Below are positions 1 through 6,262 of a stretch of DNA of 43,683 nucleotides, one piece after another. The notes under the pieces are model-generated. The model was not told the DNA's origin. It was given only the letters and a program-made list of their open reading frames with translations, and did not search any database. Every line of letters begins with the position of its first letter. Positions within the stretch are counted from its first letter, which is position 1. The stretch lies in the NCBI GenBank assembly GCA_030765525.1, contig JAVCCK010000029.1, positions 1 through 43,683 on the forward strand, read 5' to 3'. The stretch is from Candidatus Lernaella stagnicola (GTDB lineage: Bacteria > Lernaellota > Lernaellaia > Lernaellales > Lernaellaceae). A program made the translations under genes and the position numbers.

Positions 1-1
1 G

Positions 2-1987
2 GCCCTGGTCGCCTACGACGAGGTTGTGTCGCGCTTTGGGGAGGCCGAGGCCACGGAGTTGTTGGAGCCGGTCGCGATGGCGTTGTTCAACAAAGGTGTG
101 TTGTTCAAGGCGCAGGAACGTTTCGACGAGGCGCTGGCCGCGTGCGACGAAGTCGTGTCGCGCTTTGGGGAGGCCGAGGCCACGGAGTTGTTGGTTCAGG
201 TCGCGAAGGCGTTGTTCAACAAAGGCGTATTGCTCGAGGCACAGGAACGTTTCGAGGATGCGCTGGCCGCGTACGATGCAGTCGTGTCGCGCTTTGGGAA
301 GGCCGAGGCCACGGAGTTGTTGGAACTGGTCGGCCGATCTGCTGTTCAATCTGTGTTTTCATGTGTGGAATCAAAGAATTTCGCTGCTGCAGTAGAGAGA
401 GCGGATCGATTTAATGAAAACGATAGAATATTTAAGAATCTACCCGAAAAAATCCGGGGACTTCTGCTACTCGCGAAGGCCTATGCGTTAGGAAAGCAAA
501 ACGACCAAGAGGCGGCAAAAGTTGTTATCGACAAGGTCAAGGAGATTGTAGGCGACGATGAGCAATCCGCCCAGTGGGCGGCGGCGATTCTTGGGGAAGC
601 ATACGGAATTCTTGACACGATTCCGCGAATTATCACGCCGGAAAAGCAAAAAAGTTTTAAAACCCAAATGCAAAAGCAGCAGGGAAGATCTAAGGAATTT
701 TTATCGGCAAAGAGCAGTTTCGCAGAAAACGACCGTTGCATCTTTTTCGATCTGCGTCAGTGGAACTCATTTACGCCAACCGTTCCCGACATGCACGAAA
801 TCGACCTCGGGGGCGGCTATTACATTTGGTTTCAGGGTCAAGGCATCGTGATTGATCCGGGCCACGATTACATCAGCAATTTCGGCAAAATGGGCGGCCG
901 CATTCACGACATTCATCACATTGTGATTACCCACGCTCATAACGATCATACGCAGGATTTCGAGTCCTTGCTTGGGCTGTTTTTCCAATATAATAGGGAA
1001 TGCCTCAGACAGGATAAGCCGGTCAAGAAGATACACGTCTATCTGAGCCATGGCGCGGAGCGAAAGTTCTGCGGCTTTCTCCCCTTGCGTGATAGCTCGT
1101 ACATCGGTCAGGTGGAAGTGTTGAATCCGGGAGATGGATGCGGCGAACCAAGGCGGATCAAACTATTCGGCTTACCGGAGGCCGAACTCGTTGTACTTCC
1201 AGCTTACCACGACGACGTTATCACCAGCGATCTAGCCGTTGGCGTTGCTTTCAATTTTCAGATTGGCGAAACAACAAAACGCGTCGTGTTTACCGGTGAT
1301 ACGGGGCTTTTCCCGCCGGCGAGGAAAAAAAACGGCGAGATAAGTCGCGATAAAAACGGCGATCCCATTCTTCAGCATGGTCCGGAAGCGGAGCACGCAA
1401 TATATCGTCGTTATCCCCAAGAGTTTCAACGGCCGGATATGCTCGTGCCGCACATTGGCTCGATCAAGACGGAATACGAGTTTGAAGATTTCGACTACGA
1501 GCAGTTGACTGCAGAAGATAGCAAACGAAGGCTGCTTTTCTATCCAAATCATTTGGGAATACGCGGCCTGTTGATGATGCTCGAACATATGAAACCGCGC
1601 GTGGCAATTGTCAGCGAGATCGGCGAGGAATTGAAAGATTTCAGATACGATTTGGCCGAGGATGTGGAAAAGATCATGCGCGAGCGAACTTGGTACGAAG
1701 AAAGCCCGGTCGATGTATACATGGGCGACCTCACGGTCATTTACGACATTGGCAAAGATATGTTTTTCTGCCACGAAACAACGCAATTCGAGAAAAGGAA
1801 AAATGTTATTGTTAGGCCGGTTACTGAAAACGAACACGCACCCTATTATTGCCCAAATTTAACGAGAGGGTATTTCTTTTTGAGAACAGATGGAGACCCA
1901 ACAGACATAGAAGAGAAGGTTGATTTGTTTGGCGCGAGAACAAAGCATCATAAAATCGTGGAGATCTTATTTAGCAAGAGGCCGTGA
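2..1987 (+). CDS. TPR-repeat / metallo-beta-lactamase-fold protein (5' end outside window)
   Basis: The frame is open to the left edge, so the N-terminus is missing. The first ~115 visible residues are TPR-like units of 43 residues (FNKGVLxxAQERFxxALAAxD, then VVSRFGxAEATELL). They are encoded by nearly identical 129-bp DNA repeats. A helical spacer leads to a metallo-beta-lactamase fold. Counting from the GTG at 26, it has the metal motif H303-A-H305-N-D307-H308, a GD pair (G424-D425) in VFTGDTG, and later His residues in VLPAYHDD and VPHIGS. In this fold these residues hold two metal ions for hydrolysis, often of phosphodiesters, lactones or thioesters. The substrate cannot be read here. 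The C-terminal ~150 residues (SEIGEELKDFRYDL and beyond) are unrecognised. No signal peptide can be assessed. The TPR part probably binds a partner protein. The next gene is convergent. Confidence 0.85.
   Translation, partial: ALVAYDEVVSRFGEAEATELLEPVAMALFNKGVLFKAQERFDEALAACDEVVSRFGEAEATELLVQVAKALFNKGVLLEAQERFEDALAAYDAVVSRFGKAEATELLELVGRSAVQSVFSCVESKNFAAAVERADRFNENDRIFKNLPEKIRGLLLLAKAYALGKQNDQEAAKVVIDKVKEIVGDDEQSAQWAAAILGEAYGILDTIPRIITPEKQKSFKTQMQKQQGRSKEFLSAKSSFAENDRCIFFDLRQWNSFTPTVPDMHEIDLGGGYYIWFQGQGIVIDPGHDYISNFGKMGGRIHDIHHIVITHAHNDHTQDFESLLGLFFQYNRECLRQDKPVKKIHVYLSHGAERKFCGFLPLRDSSYIGQVEVLNPGDGCGEPRRIKLFGLPEAELVVLPAYHDDVITSDLAVGVAFNFQIGETTKRVVFTGDTGLFPPARKKNGEISRDKNGDPILQHGPEAEHAIYRRYPQEFQRPDMLVPHIGSIKTEYEFEDFDYEQLTAEDSKRRLLFYPNHLGIRGLLMMLEHMKPRVAIVSEIGEELKDFRYDLAEDVEKIMRERTWYEESPVDVYMGDLTVIYDIGKDMFFCHETTQFEKRKNVIVRPVTENEHAPYYCPNLTRGYFFLRTDGDPTDIEEKVDLFGARTKHHKIVEILFSKRP
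26..330 (+). repeat. Tandem 129-bp coding repeats (TPR units)
   Basis: The same stretch, beginning gtgtcgcgctttggg, recurs at 26, 155 and 284, a spacing of exactly 129 bp (43 codons). Units differ at only scattered bases. The array is cut by the left edge, so the copy number is unknown. Such DNA-level identity suggests recent expansion or homogenisation by unequal recombination. Confidence 0.9.
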
Positions 1988-2039
1988 AAAAGCATTCGAT
2001 TCTTAGTCAAACACAACGACGGGACGAATCGCCCGGCCG

Positions 2040-2261
2040 CTACTCCAGCGCGTCCAAGCGTTCCTGCCACTTGTCGGCGAGCAGTTCGAGAATGAACGCG
2101 CCGAAATCATCGGCAAGCGGGGCGAGCGCCGCGCGAATGTTCTGGTCGGTGTATTCCTCGAATTCCTGCCACTGGCCGTGCGCGTCGCAGTACGTGATGA
2201 GGTTCTCGAAAAAGGAACCGTGATCCGCCCACCACGCGCGCCCGGTCCGACGCGGCAGGAC
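2040..2261 (-). pseudogene. Orphan 3' coding remnant, unrecognised, no start codon
   Basis: On the minus strand a frame ending in TAG at 2042-2040 reads 73 residues with protein-like composition: WADHGSFF, ENLITYCDAHGQWQEF, TDQNIRAALAPLADDFGAF, LLADKWQERLDALE. It has no in-frame ATG, GTG or TTG start. Further upstream it runs straight into the cysC terminator. The only ATG nearby (2263) is one base out of frame and gives an Arg-rich, implausible protein. The best reading is a decayed or truncated 3' end of an acidic helical protein. An alternative is a frameshifted short gene starting at 2263. The family is not recognised. Confidence 0.4.
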
Positions 2262-2263
2262 AT

Positions 2264-2293
2264 AAAAAACCGGCCCGGGGAGGACCGGGCCGG
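2264..2293 (-). terminator. Rho-independent terminator after cysC
   Basis: Read on the minus strand: a GC hairpin with arms ccggcccgg and ccgggccgg (2270-2293) followed by TTTTTT (2269-2264). It lies 30 bases past the cysC stop and closes the regulator-sat-phosphodiesterase-cysC transcript. Confidence 0.9.
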
Positions 2294-2323
2294 TAAAGGG
2301 AATTGGTGCTTGTCTTGGCTTGT

Positions 2324-2926
2324 TTAGATGTAGCCGAGATCTTTGAGTCGCTTTTTGATTTCCGCTTCTTGATCCGCGTCGTATTCGGCGCCGTCTTCAG
2401 ACGGGACGTAGGCCATCAGTTCCAGCGTGCGGATGATTTTGTCGTGCGATTCCTGCGGCGTTTGGGTATTGCTGTTGACGACGACTTCCGGATTTGACGG
2501 GGCTTCGTACGGATCGCTCACGCCGGTGAAGTTCTTGATTTCGCCCGACAGCGCTTTTTTGTAGAGGCCTTTCACGTCGCGATCGACCAAGGTGTCCAGG
2601 TCGCATTCGACGTACACTTCCACGAAGCGGCCGACGAGCTTGCGGTTCTCGTCGCGAATATTCTGATAGGGGCTGATGGCCGCCGCGATGGCCACGGCGC
2701 CGTTGCGCGTCAGCAGGTTGCACACGAAACCGATGCGGCGGATGTTGATGTCACGGTCTTCTTTCGAGAAGCCCAGGCCCTTGGACAGGTTGGTGCGCAC
2801 GACATCGCCGTCGAGCACTTCAACGTTCATGCCGCGTTCCAGCAGCGTCTCTTCGACCATTTCGGCCAGCGTCGACTTGCCCGAGCCCGATAGGCCCGTG
2901 AACCACAGGGTGAAACCTTTCTTCAT
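2324..2926 (-). CDS. cysC: Adenylylsulfate (APS) kinase
   Basis: APS kinase phosphorylates adenylylsulfate to PAPS, the universal sulfuryl donor, in the cytoplasm. The 200-aa protein starts with the P-loop G11-LSGSGK-S18-T and continues with the family motifs [39 protein letters not shown] and [10 protein letters not shown]. The typical kinase ends near residue 175. Here an acidic extension follows and ends in [12 protein letters not shown]. Nearly the same tail ends the regulator at the head of this cluster. An AAAGGA ribosome site precedes the ATG. It is the last gene after sat and the phosphodiesterase, 15 nt behind the latter, so Sat and CysC together supply PAPS. A sulfotransferase or assimilatory PAPS reductase is not in the window. 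Confidence 0.95.
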   Translation of the reverse strand: MKKGFTLWFTGLSGSGKSTLAEMVEETLLERGMNVEVLDGDVVRTNLSKGLGFSKEDRDINIRRIGFVCNLLTRNGAVAIAAAISPYQNIRDENRKLVGRFVEVYVECDLDTLVDRDVKGLYKKALSGEIKNFTGVSDPYEAPSNPEVVVNSNTQTPQESHDKIIRTLELMAYVPSEDGAEYDADQEAEIKKRLKDLGYI

Positions 2927-2941
2927 CGTATCTCGTCCTTT

Positions 2942-4318
2942 CTATAGAATGCTTTTGCCAATCATGTCTTCGGGAATGTCGAGACCGAAGTATTCGAGAA
3001 TCGTCGGCGCGACATCGTAAATCGAGTACTGTTCCGCTTCCTGCGCCTTCCCCTCGGGTAGGGTCAGCGAGATGATACCGTTGTAATCGTGGTTGGCGTC
3101 GTCGGGCCCGGTGTCGTTCTCGAAAATGTGCACCTGACCCGTGCCGACCTGCGCCGCGCTGCGCCAGTTCAGGTCGCCGAAGTAGACGATCAAATCCGGC
3201 GCGATGTTTTTCACCTCGCGGTAGATCTGCTCCGGCCGCAACACCTTGGTGTCGATGTTGACGCCGTTCTCGTCCTCGATCGCCTCGAGCTCGCGCTGTA
3301 CTTCGTCGCGGAAGGCGTCGTATTCCTCGGGCGGAATGATGCCCTCAGGCTCGCGACCCTGCACGTTGAAGAACACGCGGCTGTAATAGCCGCCTTCGCC
3401 CCACACCTTGGTTTTGGACCAGTCGATCATGTCCATCTTCAGGCGCTGCGGTGACTCCGGGGTGGTCAGCAACGTGAGGTACCCCTTCTGGATCAGCCAC
3501 TCGTTGACGCAGATCGCGCCGTGCATGCCCTTGGCGCCGTGGTCGGAGACGATCAGGATCGCCGTGTCCTCGGAGATCACTTCCAGCAACTCGCCGATGC
3601 GGTCGTCGAGATACTTGTAGTAGTCGCGAATCGCGTGTTCGTACTTGTGGTTCGGCTCATACAAGCGGTGTTCCGGATCGTGATAGCGCCAGAACGCGTG
3701 ATGGATGCGGTCCACGCCCATCTCGACCATCATGTAGAATTCGTGCTCGTCCTGCCGAATCGCCTCGCCGAACACTTGGAAACGACGCTTGGTCATTTCA
3801 TACAACTGCTCCAGCAGCGAATCCTTGTTGTCGGTGCGGAAATTCTTCACGTCGATGATGTAGTCGCCACCCGCCCACGCGTCGATTTGCGCCGCCGCCT
3901 CAGGCGGGTAGGTCCACTGCACATCCTTGGACGGCGTGAGAAAGCTCGCCACCAGCGTGCCGCGCAACGGTTTGGGCGGGTAGGTTTGCGGCACGCCCAG
4001 AATGAACGAATTGATCCGCTTGCGTGACAGATAATTCCAGACGCGCTTTACCTTGATTGCGTCGTTGTTGGCGAAATACAGCCCTTTGTAGGAGTAATCG
4101 GCCCGGTTGCGAAAACCGTACACGCCGAGCTGGCCCGCGTCCTTGCTGGACATCATCGACGTCCAGGCCGGCACGGTGATCGGCGGATCGGTGCTGCGCA
4201 GCGGCCCGTGAATCCCGCGGCTGATGATGCTCCACGTGTGGGGCATGATGTCCTTGAACTGGTCGAACACCAACCGAGGCGCCGCGCAGTCCAAACCGAT
4301 GACAACCATTTTTTTCAT
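2942..4318 (-). CDS. Alkaline-phosphatase-superfamily phosphodiesterase/pyrophosphatase
   Basis: A 458-aa protein of the type I phosphodiesterase/nucleotide pyrophosphatase branch. Metal and nucleophile motifs visible are VIGLD10 at the N-terminus, T48-VPAW (probable nucleophile Thr), MGVDRIHHAFW in the middle, SDHGAKGMHG, and a late His (QVHIF). The sulfatase signature CxPxR is absent, so formylglycine-type sulfatase activity is unlikely. There is no signal peptide, so it acts in the cytoplasm. It sits between sat and cysC in one transcript. It could therefore act on a nucleotide such as APS, PAPS or PAP, or on a sulfated or phosphorylated intermediate. That is inference from context only. 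Unlike CysC and the regulator, it lacks the LGY-type tail and ends in DMIGKSIL. Confidence 0.85.
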   Translation of the reverse strand: MKKMVVIGLDCAAPRLVFDQFKDIMPHTWSIISRGIHGPLRSTDPPITVPAWTSMMSSKDAGQLGVYGFRNRADYSYKGLYFANNDAIKVKRVWNYLSRKRINSFILGVPQTYPPKPLRGTLVASFLTPSKDVQWTYPPEAAAQIDAWAGGDYIIDVKNFRTDNKDSLLEQLYEMTKRRFQVFGEAIRQDEHEFYMMVEMGVDRIHHAFWRYHDPEHRLYEPNHKYEHAIRDYYKYLDDRIGELLEVISEDTAILIVSDHGAKGMHGAICVNEWLIQKGYLTLLTTPESPQRLKMDMIDWSKTKVWGEGGYYSRVFFNVQGREPEGIIPPEEYDAFRDEVQRELEAIEDENGVNIDTKVLRPEQIYREVKNIAPDLIVYFGDLNWRSAAQVGTGQVHIFENDTGPDDANHDYNGIISLTLPEGKAQEAEQYSIYDVAPTILEYFGLDIPEDMIGKSIL

Positions 4319-4328
4319 AGTCGGCTCC

Positions 4329-5489
4329 CTAGAAGTCCTGTTCGCTTTGGTAGAATTTCATCAAAATATCCGCCACTTCCGGGCGGGTAAACTCCGCGGG
4401 CGGACGCTGACCCTGCGCCAGCATCTCGCGAACCTTCGTGCCGGATAAGAACACATGGGCATCGTTGCCGTGCGGGCAGGTCTTACTGCTGGCCATGTTG
4501 CCGCATTCGGTGCAGAAGAAGGAGTGCTCGTACATCATCGGCGTCAGGCCGATTTCTTCCGGCGTGAATTCCGAGAAGATGTTCTGCGCGTCGTAGGTGC
4601 CGTAGTAGGAGCCCACGCCGGCGTGGTCGCGGCCGACGATCAAGTGCGTGCAGCCGTAGTTCTTGCGTACCAACGCGTGGAAGATCGCCTCCCGCGGGCC
4701 GCCGTAACGCATCGCCGCCGGGAAAATCGTAATCGCCACGCGATCCATGTTGTAGTAGCCCTCGGTCAGGGCGTTGTAACAAGCGAAACGCACGTCGCCG
4801 GGAATGTCGCCCTTTTTCGTGGCGCCCATCAGCGGGTGAATCAGCAGGCCGTCGGTCTGCTCCAGCGCGCATTTCTGCAGGTACTCGTGGGCGCGATGGA
4901 TCGGGTTGCGCGTCTGGAACGCCACCACCGTCTTCCAGCCCTTATCCGCGAAAAGCTGACGGGTTTCGGCCGGTTTGAGCCGGTATTCGTGAAACTCCGC
5001 GTGCTCCACCTCGTCCACGGCTTGGATTTTGCCGCCCAGGTAGGTGTCGCCATAAGCTTGCAGATAGGCCACCGAGGGGTGGGCAGGATCGTCGGTCAAG
5101 TAGACCTTCTTCGCTTCGTGCATCTTGTCGGGCTGGTAGATGTCCTCGATGTCCATCACGGCCAGCACGCGGTCGTTTTCGTCCACCAGGGAGACCTGCT
5201 GGCCCACCTCGAAGGTGCGCTCGTCGCCGGGTTTGACGGCCATCGTGATCGGCAGCGGCCACACAAAGCCGCTGGCCAGGCGCATGTTTTCGACCACGGA
5301 TTGATAGTCCGCCTGAGTCATGAATCCTTCCAGCGGGCTCATCGCGCCGCAGGAAAGCATTTCGATATCAGCCAGTTCACGTTCGTTGACACGGATTTTC
5401 TCGAGGCCTGCGGCCTTTTGCAGCAGCGCGTCGCGTTCGGTGCCTTCCACGAATAGATTGACGAGTTTTCCGCCGTGTGGTTCGATCAT
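4329..5489 (-). CDS. sat: ATP sulfurylase (sulfate adenylyltransferase, homomeric Sat type)
   Basis: Sat converts sulfate and ATP to APS and pyrophosphate. With the start at 5489 the protein has 386 residues. That ATG is preceded by AAGGAG eight bases upstream; an ATG 12 codons earlier has no such site. It carries the active-site motif Q192-TRNPIHRAHE202 with both catalytic histidines and GRDHAG at 286-291. A cluster CTECGNMASSKTCPHG resembles the zinc site known from dissimilatory-type Sat proteins. No fused APS-kinase domain is present, because that activity is encoded separately by cysC in the same operon. It is second in the cluster, 58 nt behind the regulator. Because sat is paired with cysC and no aprAB is seen, production of PAPS for sulfation is more likely than sulfate respiration, though aprAB could lie elsewhere. 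Confidence 0.96.
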   Translation of the reverse strand: MIEPHGGKLVNLFVEGTERDALLQKAAGLEKIRVNERELADIEMLSCGAMSPLEGFMTQADYQSVVENMRLASGFVWPLPITMAVKPGDERTFEVGQQVSLVDENDRVLAVMDIEDIYQPDKMHEAKKVYLTDDPAHPSVAYLQAYGDTYLGGKIQAVDEVEHAEFHEYRLKPAETRQLFADKGWKTVVAFQTRNPIHRAHEYLQKCALEQTDGLLIHPLMGATKKGDIPGDVRFACYNALTEGYYNMDRVAITIFPAAMRYGGPREAIFHALVRKNYGCTHLIVGRDHAGVGSYYGTYDAQNIFSEFTPEEIGLTPMMYEHSFFCTECGNMASSKTCPHGNDAHVFLSGTKVREMLAQGQRPPAEFTRPEVADILMKFYQSEQDF

Positions 5490-5547
5490 GTTCGTCTCCT
5501 TGGCGATCGCGGGCACGGTCTGCAAGTGCCCAATATTTCAATGAAAG

Positions 5548-5808
5548 TTACAGATAACCGAGATTCTTGAGTCGTTGCCGGATGGCGGATATTTCGTCCG
5601 TGGTCAATTCGTGCTCTTCGCTCTTGCCGATTTCGGGGGATGCCTCGCTTTTCGGCTTGGCCGCGCCCCGGCGGGCGAGCTGCTCGCTGACTAGATCGCG
5701 CAGCACATACACGATGAATTCCGTGGCACTCGAAAACCCCGAGTCATCGATAAGTATCTGAATTTTATCGTATAATTGCCGCGGAATTTTGATTGTGACC
5801 TTGTCCAC
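5548..5808 (-). CDS. Ribbon-helix-helix (CopG-like) regulator with RLKNLGYL tail
   Basis: The start is taken as the GTG at 5808, six bases behind AAGGAG. A longer frame to 5880 has no ribosome site. The 86-residue protein begins with a classic ribbon-helix-helix unit: strand VTIKIP, helix YDKIQILIDDSG, then SSATEFIVYVLRDLV. This fold dimerises and binds palindromic DNA. A flexible Lys/Glu-rich linker follows, and then the tail AIRQRLKNLGYL, strikingly like the CysC tail [12 protein letters not shown]. It is the first gene of the sat-cysC transcript. A perfect 7+7 palindrome lies between the -35 and -10 boxes of its promoter, so it is probably an autorepressor of the cluster. The tail might sense CysC or bind the same partner. 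Role inferred. Confidence 0.8.
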   Translation of the reverse strand: MDKVTIKIPRQLYDKIQILIDDSGFSSATEFIVYVLRDLVSEQLARRGAAKPKSEASPEIGKSEEHELTTDEISAIRQRLKNLGYL

Positions 5809-5905
5809 CGCTTGCTCCTTTTCGCTCCAAAAACGAGCCGATTCGGCTACGAATAGCGAAAGGCCCGTTGTGGGCCTCACAGCACTCCAGATCGAGCACT
5901 ATTGG

Positions 5906-5934
5906 AGTCTAACACTCTAATAAGAGTGTGTCAA
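5906..5934 (-). promoter_or_regulatory. Sigma-70 promoter of the RHH-sat-cysC operon
   Basis: On the minus strand TTGACA (5934-5929), a 17-base spacer and TAGACT (5911-5906). Near-consensus boxes with ideal spacing, about 100 bases before the regulator's GTG. It also argues against a start at 5880. Confidence 0.85.
5912..5929. promoter_or_regulatory. Palindromic operator inside the promoter spacer
   Basis: ACACTCT-AATA-AGAGTGT: perfect 7-bp arms around a 4-bp centre, filling the interval between -35 and -10. A bound dimer would block RNA polymerase. The ribbon-helix-helix protein encoded immediately downstream is the obvious candidate. Further CACT/AGTC half-site-like motifs occur at 5883-5909. 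Confidence 0.75.
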
Positions 5935-6010
5935 GGAAAAGCGACGCTTTTTCTGCGTCTAATCAAAAGGAGGCGAAAAAAAACCTGGAACGCGGGTAAG
6001 GAAAAGAGAA

Positions 6011-6035
6011 AACATATATAATAACAATATGTTAT
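6011..6035. promoter_or_regulatory. Nested AT-rich palindromes
   Basis: AACATAT (6011-6017) and ATATGTT (6027-6033) form a perfect inverted repeat. Overlapping it, ATAAC-AATAT-GTTAT (6021-6035) is a second perfect one. This AT-rich patch is conspicuous in GC-rich DNA. It lies about 230 bases before the lipoprotein gene at 6263 and 77 bases past the sat-operon promoter. It could be a regulator site, but no partner is evident. The rest of 5935-6077 shows nothing recognisable. Confidence 0.35.
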
Positions 6036-6077
6036 CGTTTTGTCAGGCAGCCGGAAAAACCAAATGTGATTGCCGTC

Positions 6078-6165
6078 CTAATTATCCCGCAGGATATGGT
6101 CATCGTACCAGGTTTCGAGCATAGCCTTGTGTTGGGTCTCTTTCTCGACAAGCCGCGCGAAAAGC
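6078..6165 (-). pseudogene. Relic 3' end of a ferritin-like gene (direct repeat of 10628-10715)
   Basis: On the minus strand this stretch encodes LFARLVEKETQHKAMLETW, then YDDHILRDN and a TAG stop. It matches the last 28 residues of the ferritin-like gene ending at 10628, with one change (K for E). At the DNA level 10 of 87 bases differ, and nine of those are silent or stop-for-stop. Homology stops abruptly at about 6165 and no upstream coding part exists. It is therefore the tail of a lost paralogue that was still under protein-level selection after duplication. The two copies have the same orientation and flank the lipoprotein gene at 6263-10579. Confidence 0.9.
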
Positions 6166-6262
6166 CTTGATTTATATGTCACGATTTCGTACGTTCAATA
6201 AGTTGCAGGTCCTGAATTTTTCATGTAGTTGTCAATTTACGCAGGCCGAGAAGGGTGAAGCC

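Noticed and set aside
26-330. 129-bp repeats considered as a CRISPR array
   Set aside because: The units are contiguous, lack unique spacers and keep one open reading frame encoding TPR helices.
1984-2223. 79-codon plus-strand frame after the TPR/MBL gene
   Set aside because: It has Ser/Arg-rich composition, no ribosome site, and it opposes the better minus-strand remnant at 2040-2261.
2942-4318. Sulfatase assignment
   Set aside because: The CxPxR/SxPxR formylglycine motif is missing. The nucleophile position reads T-VPAW, as in the phosphodiesterase branch.
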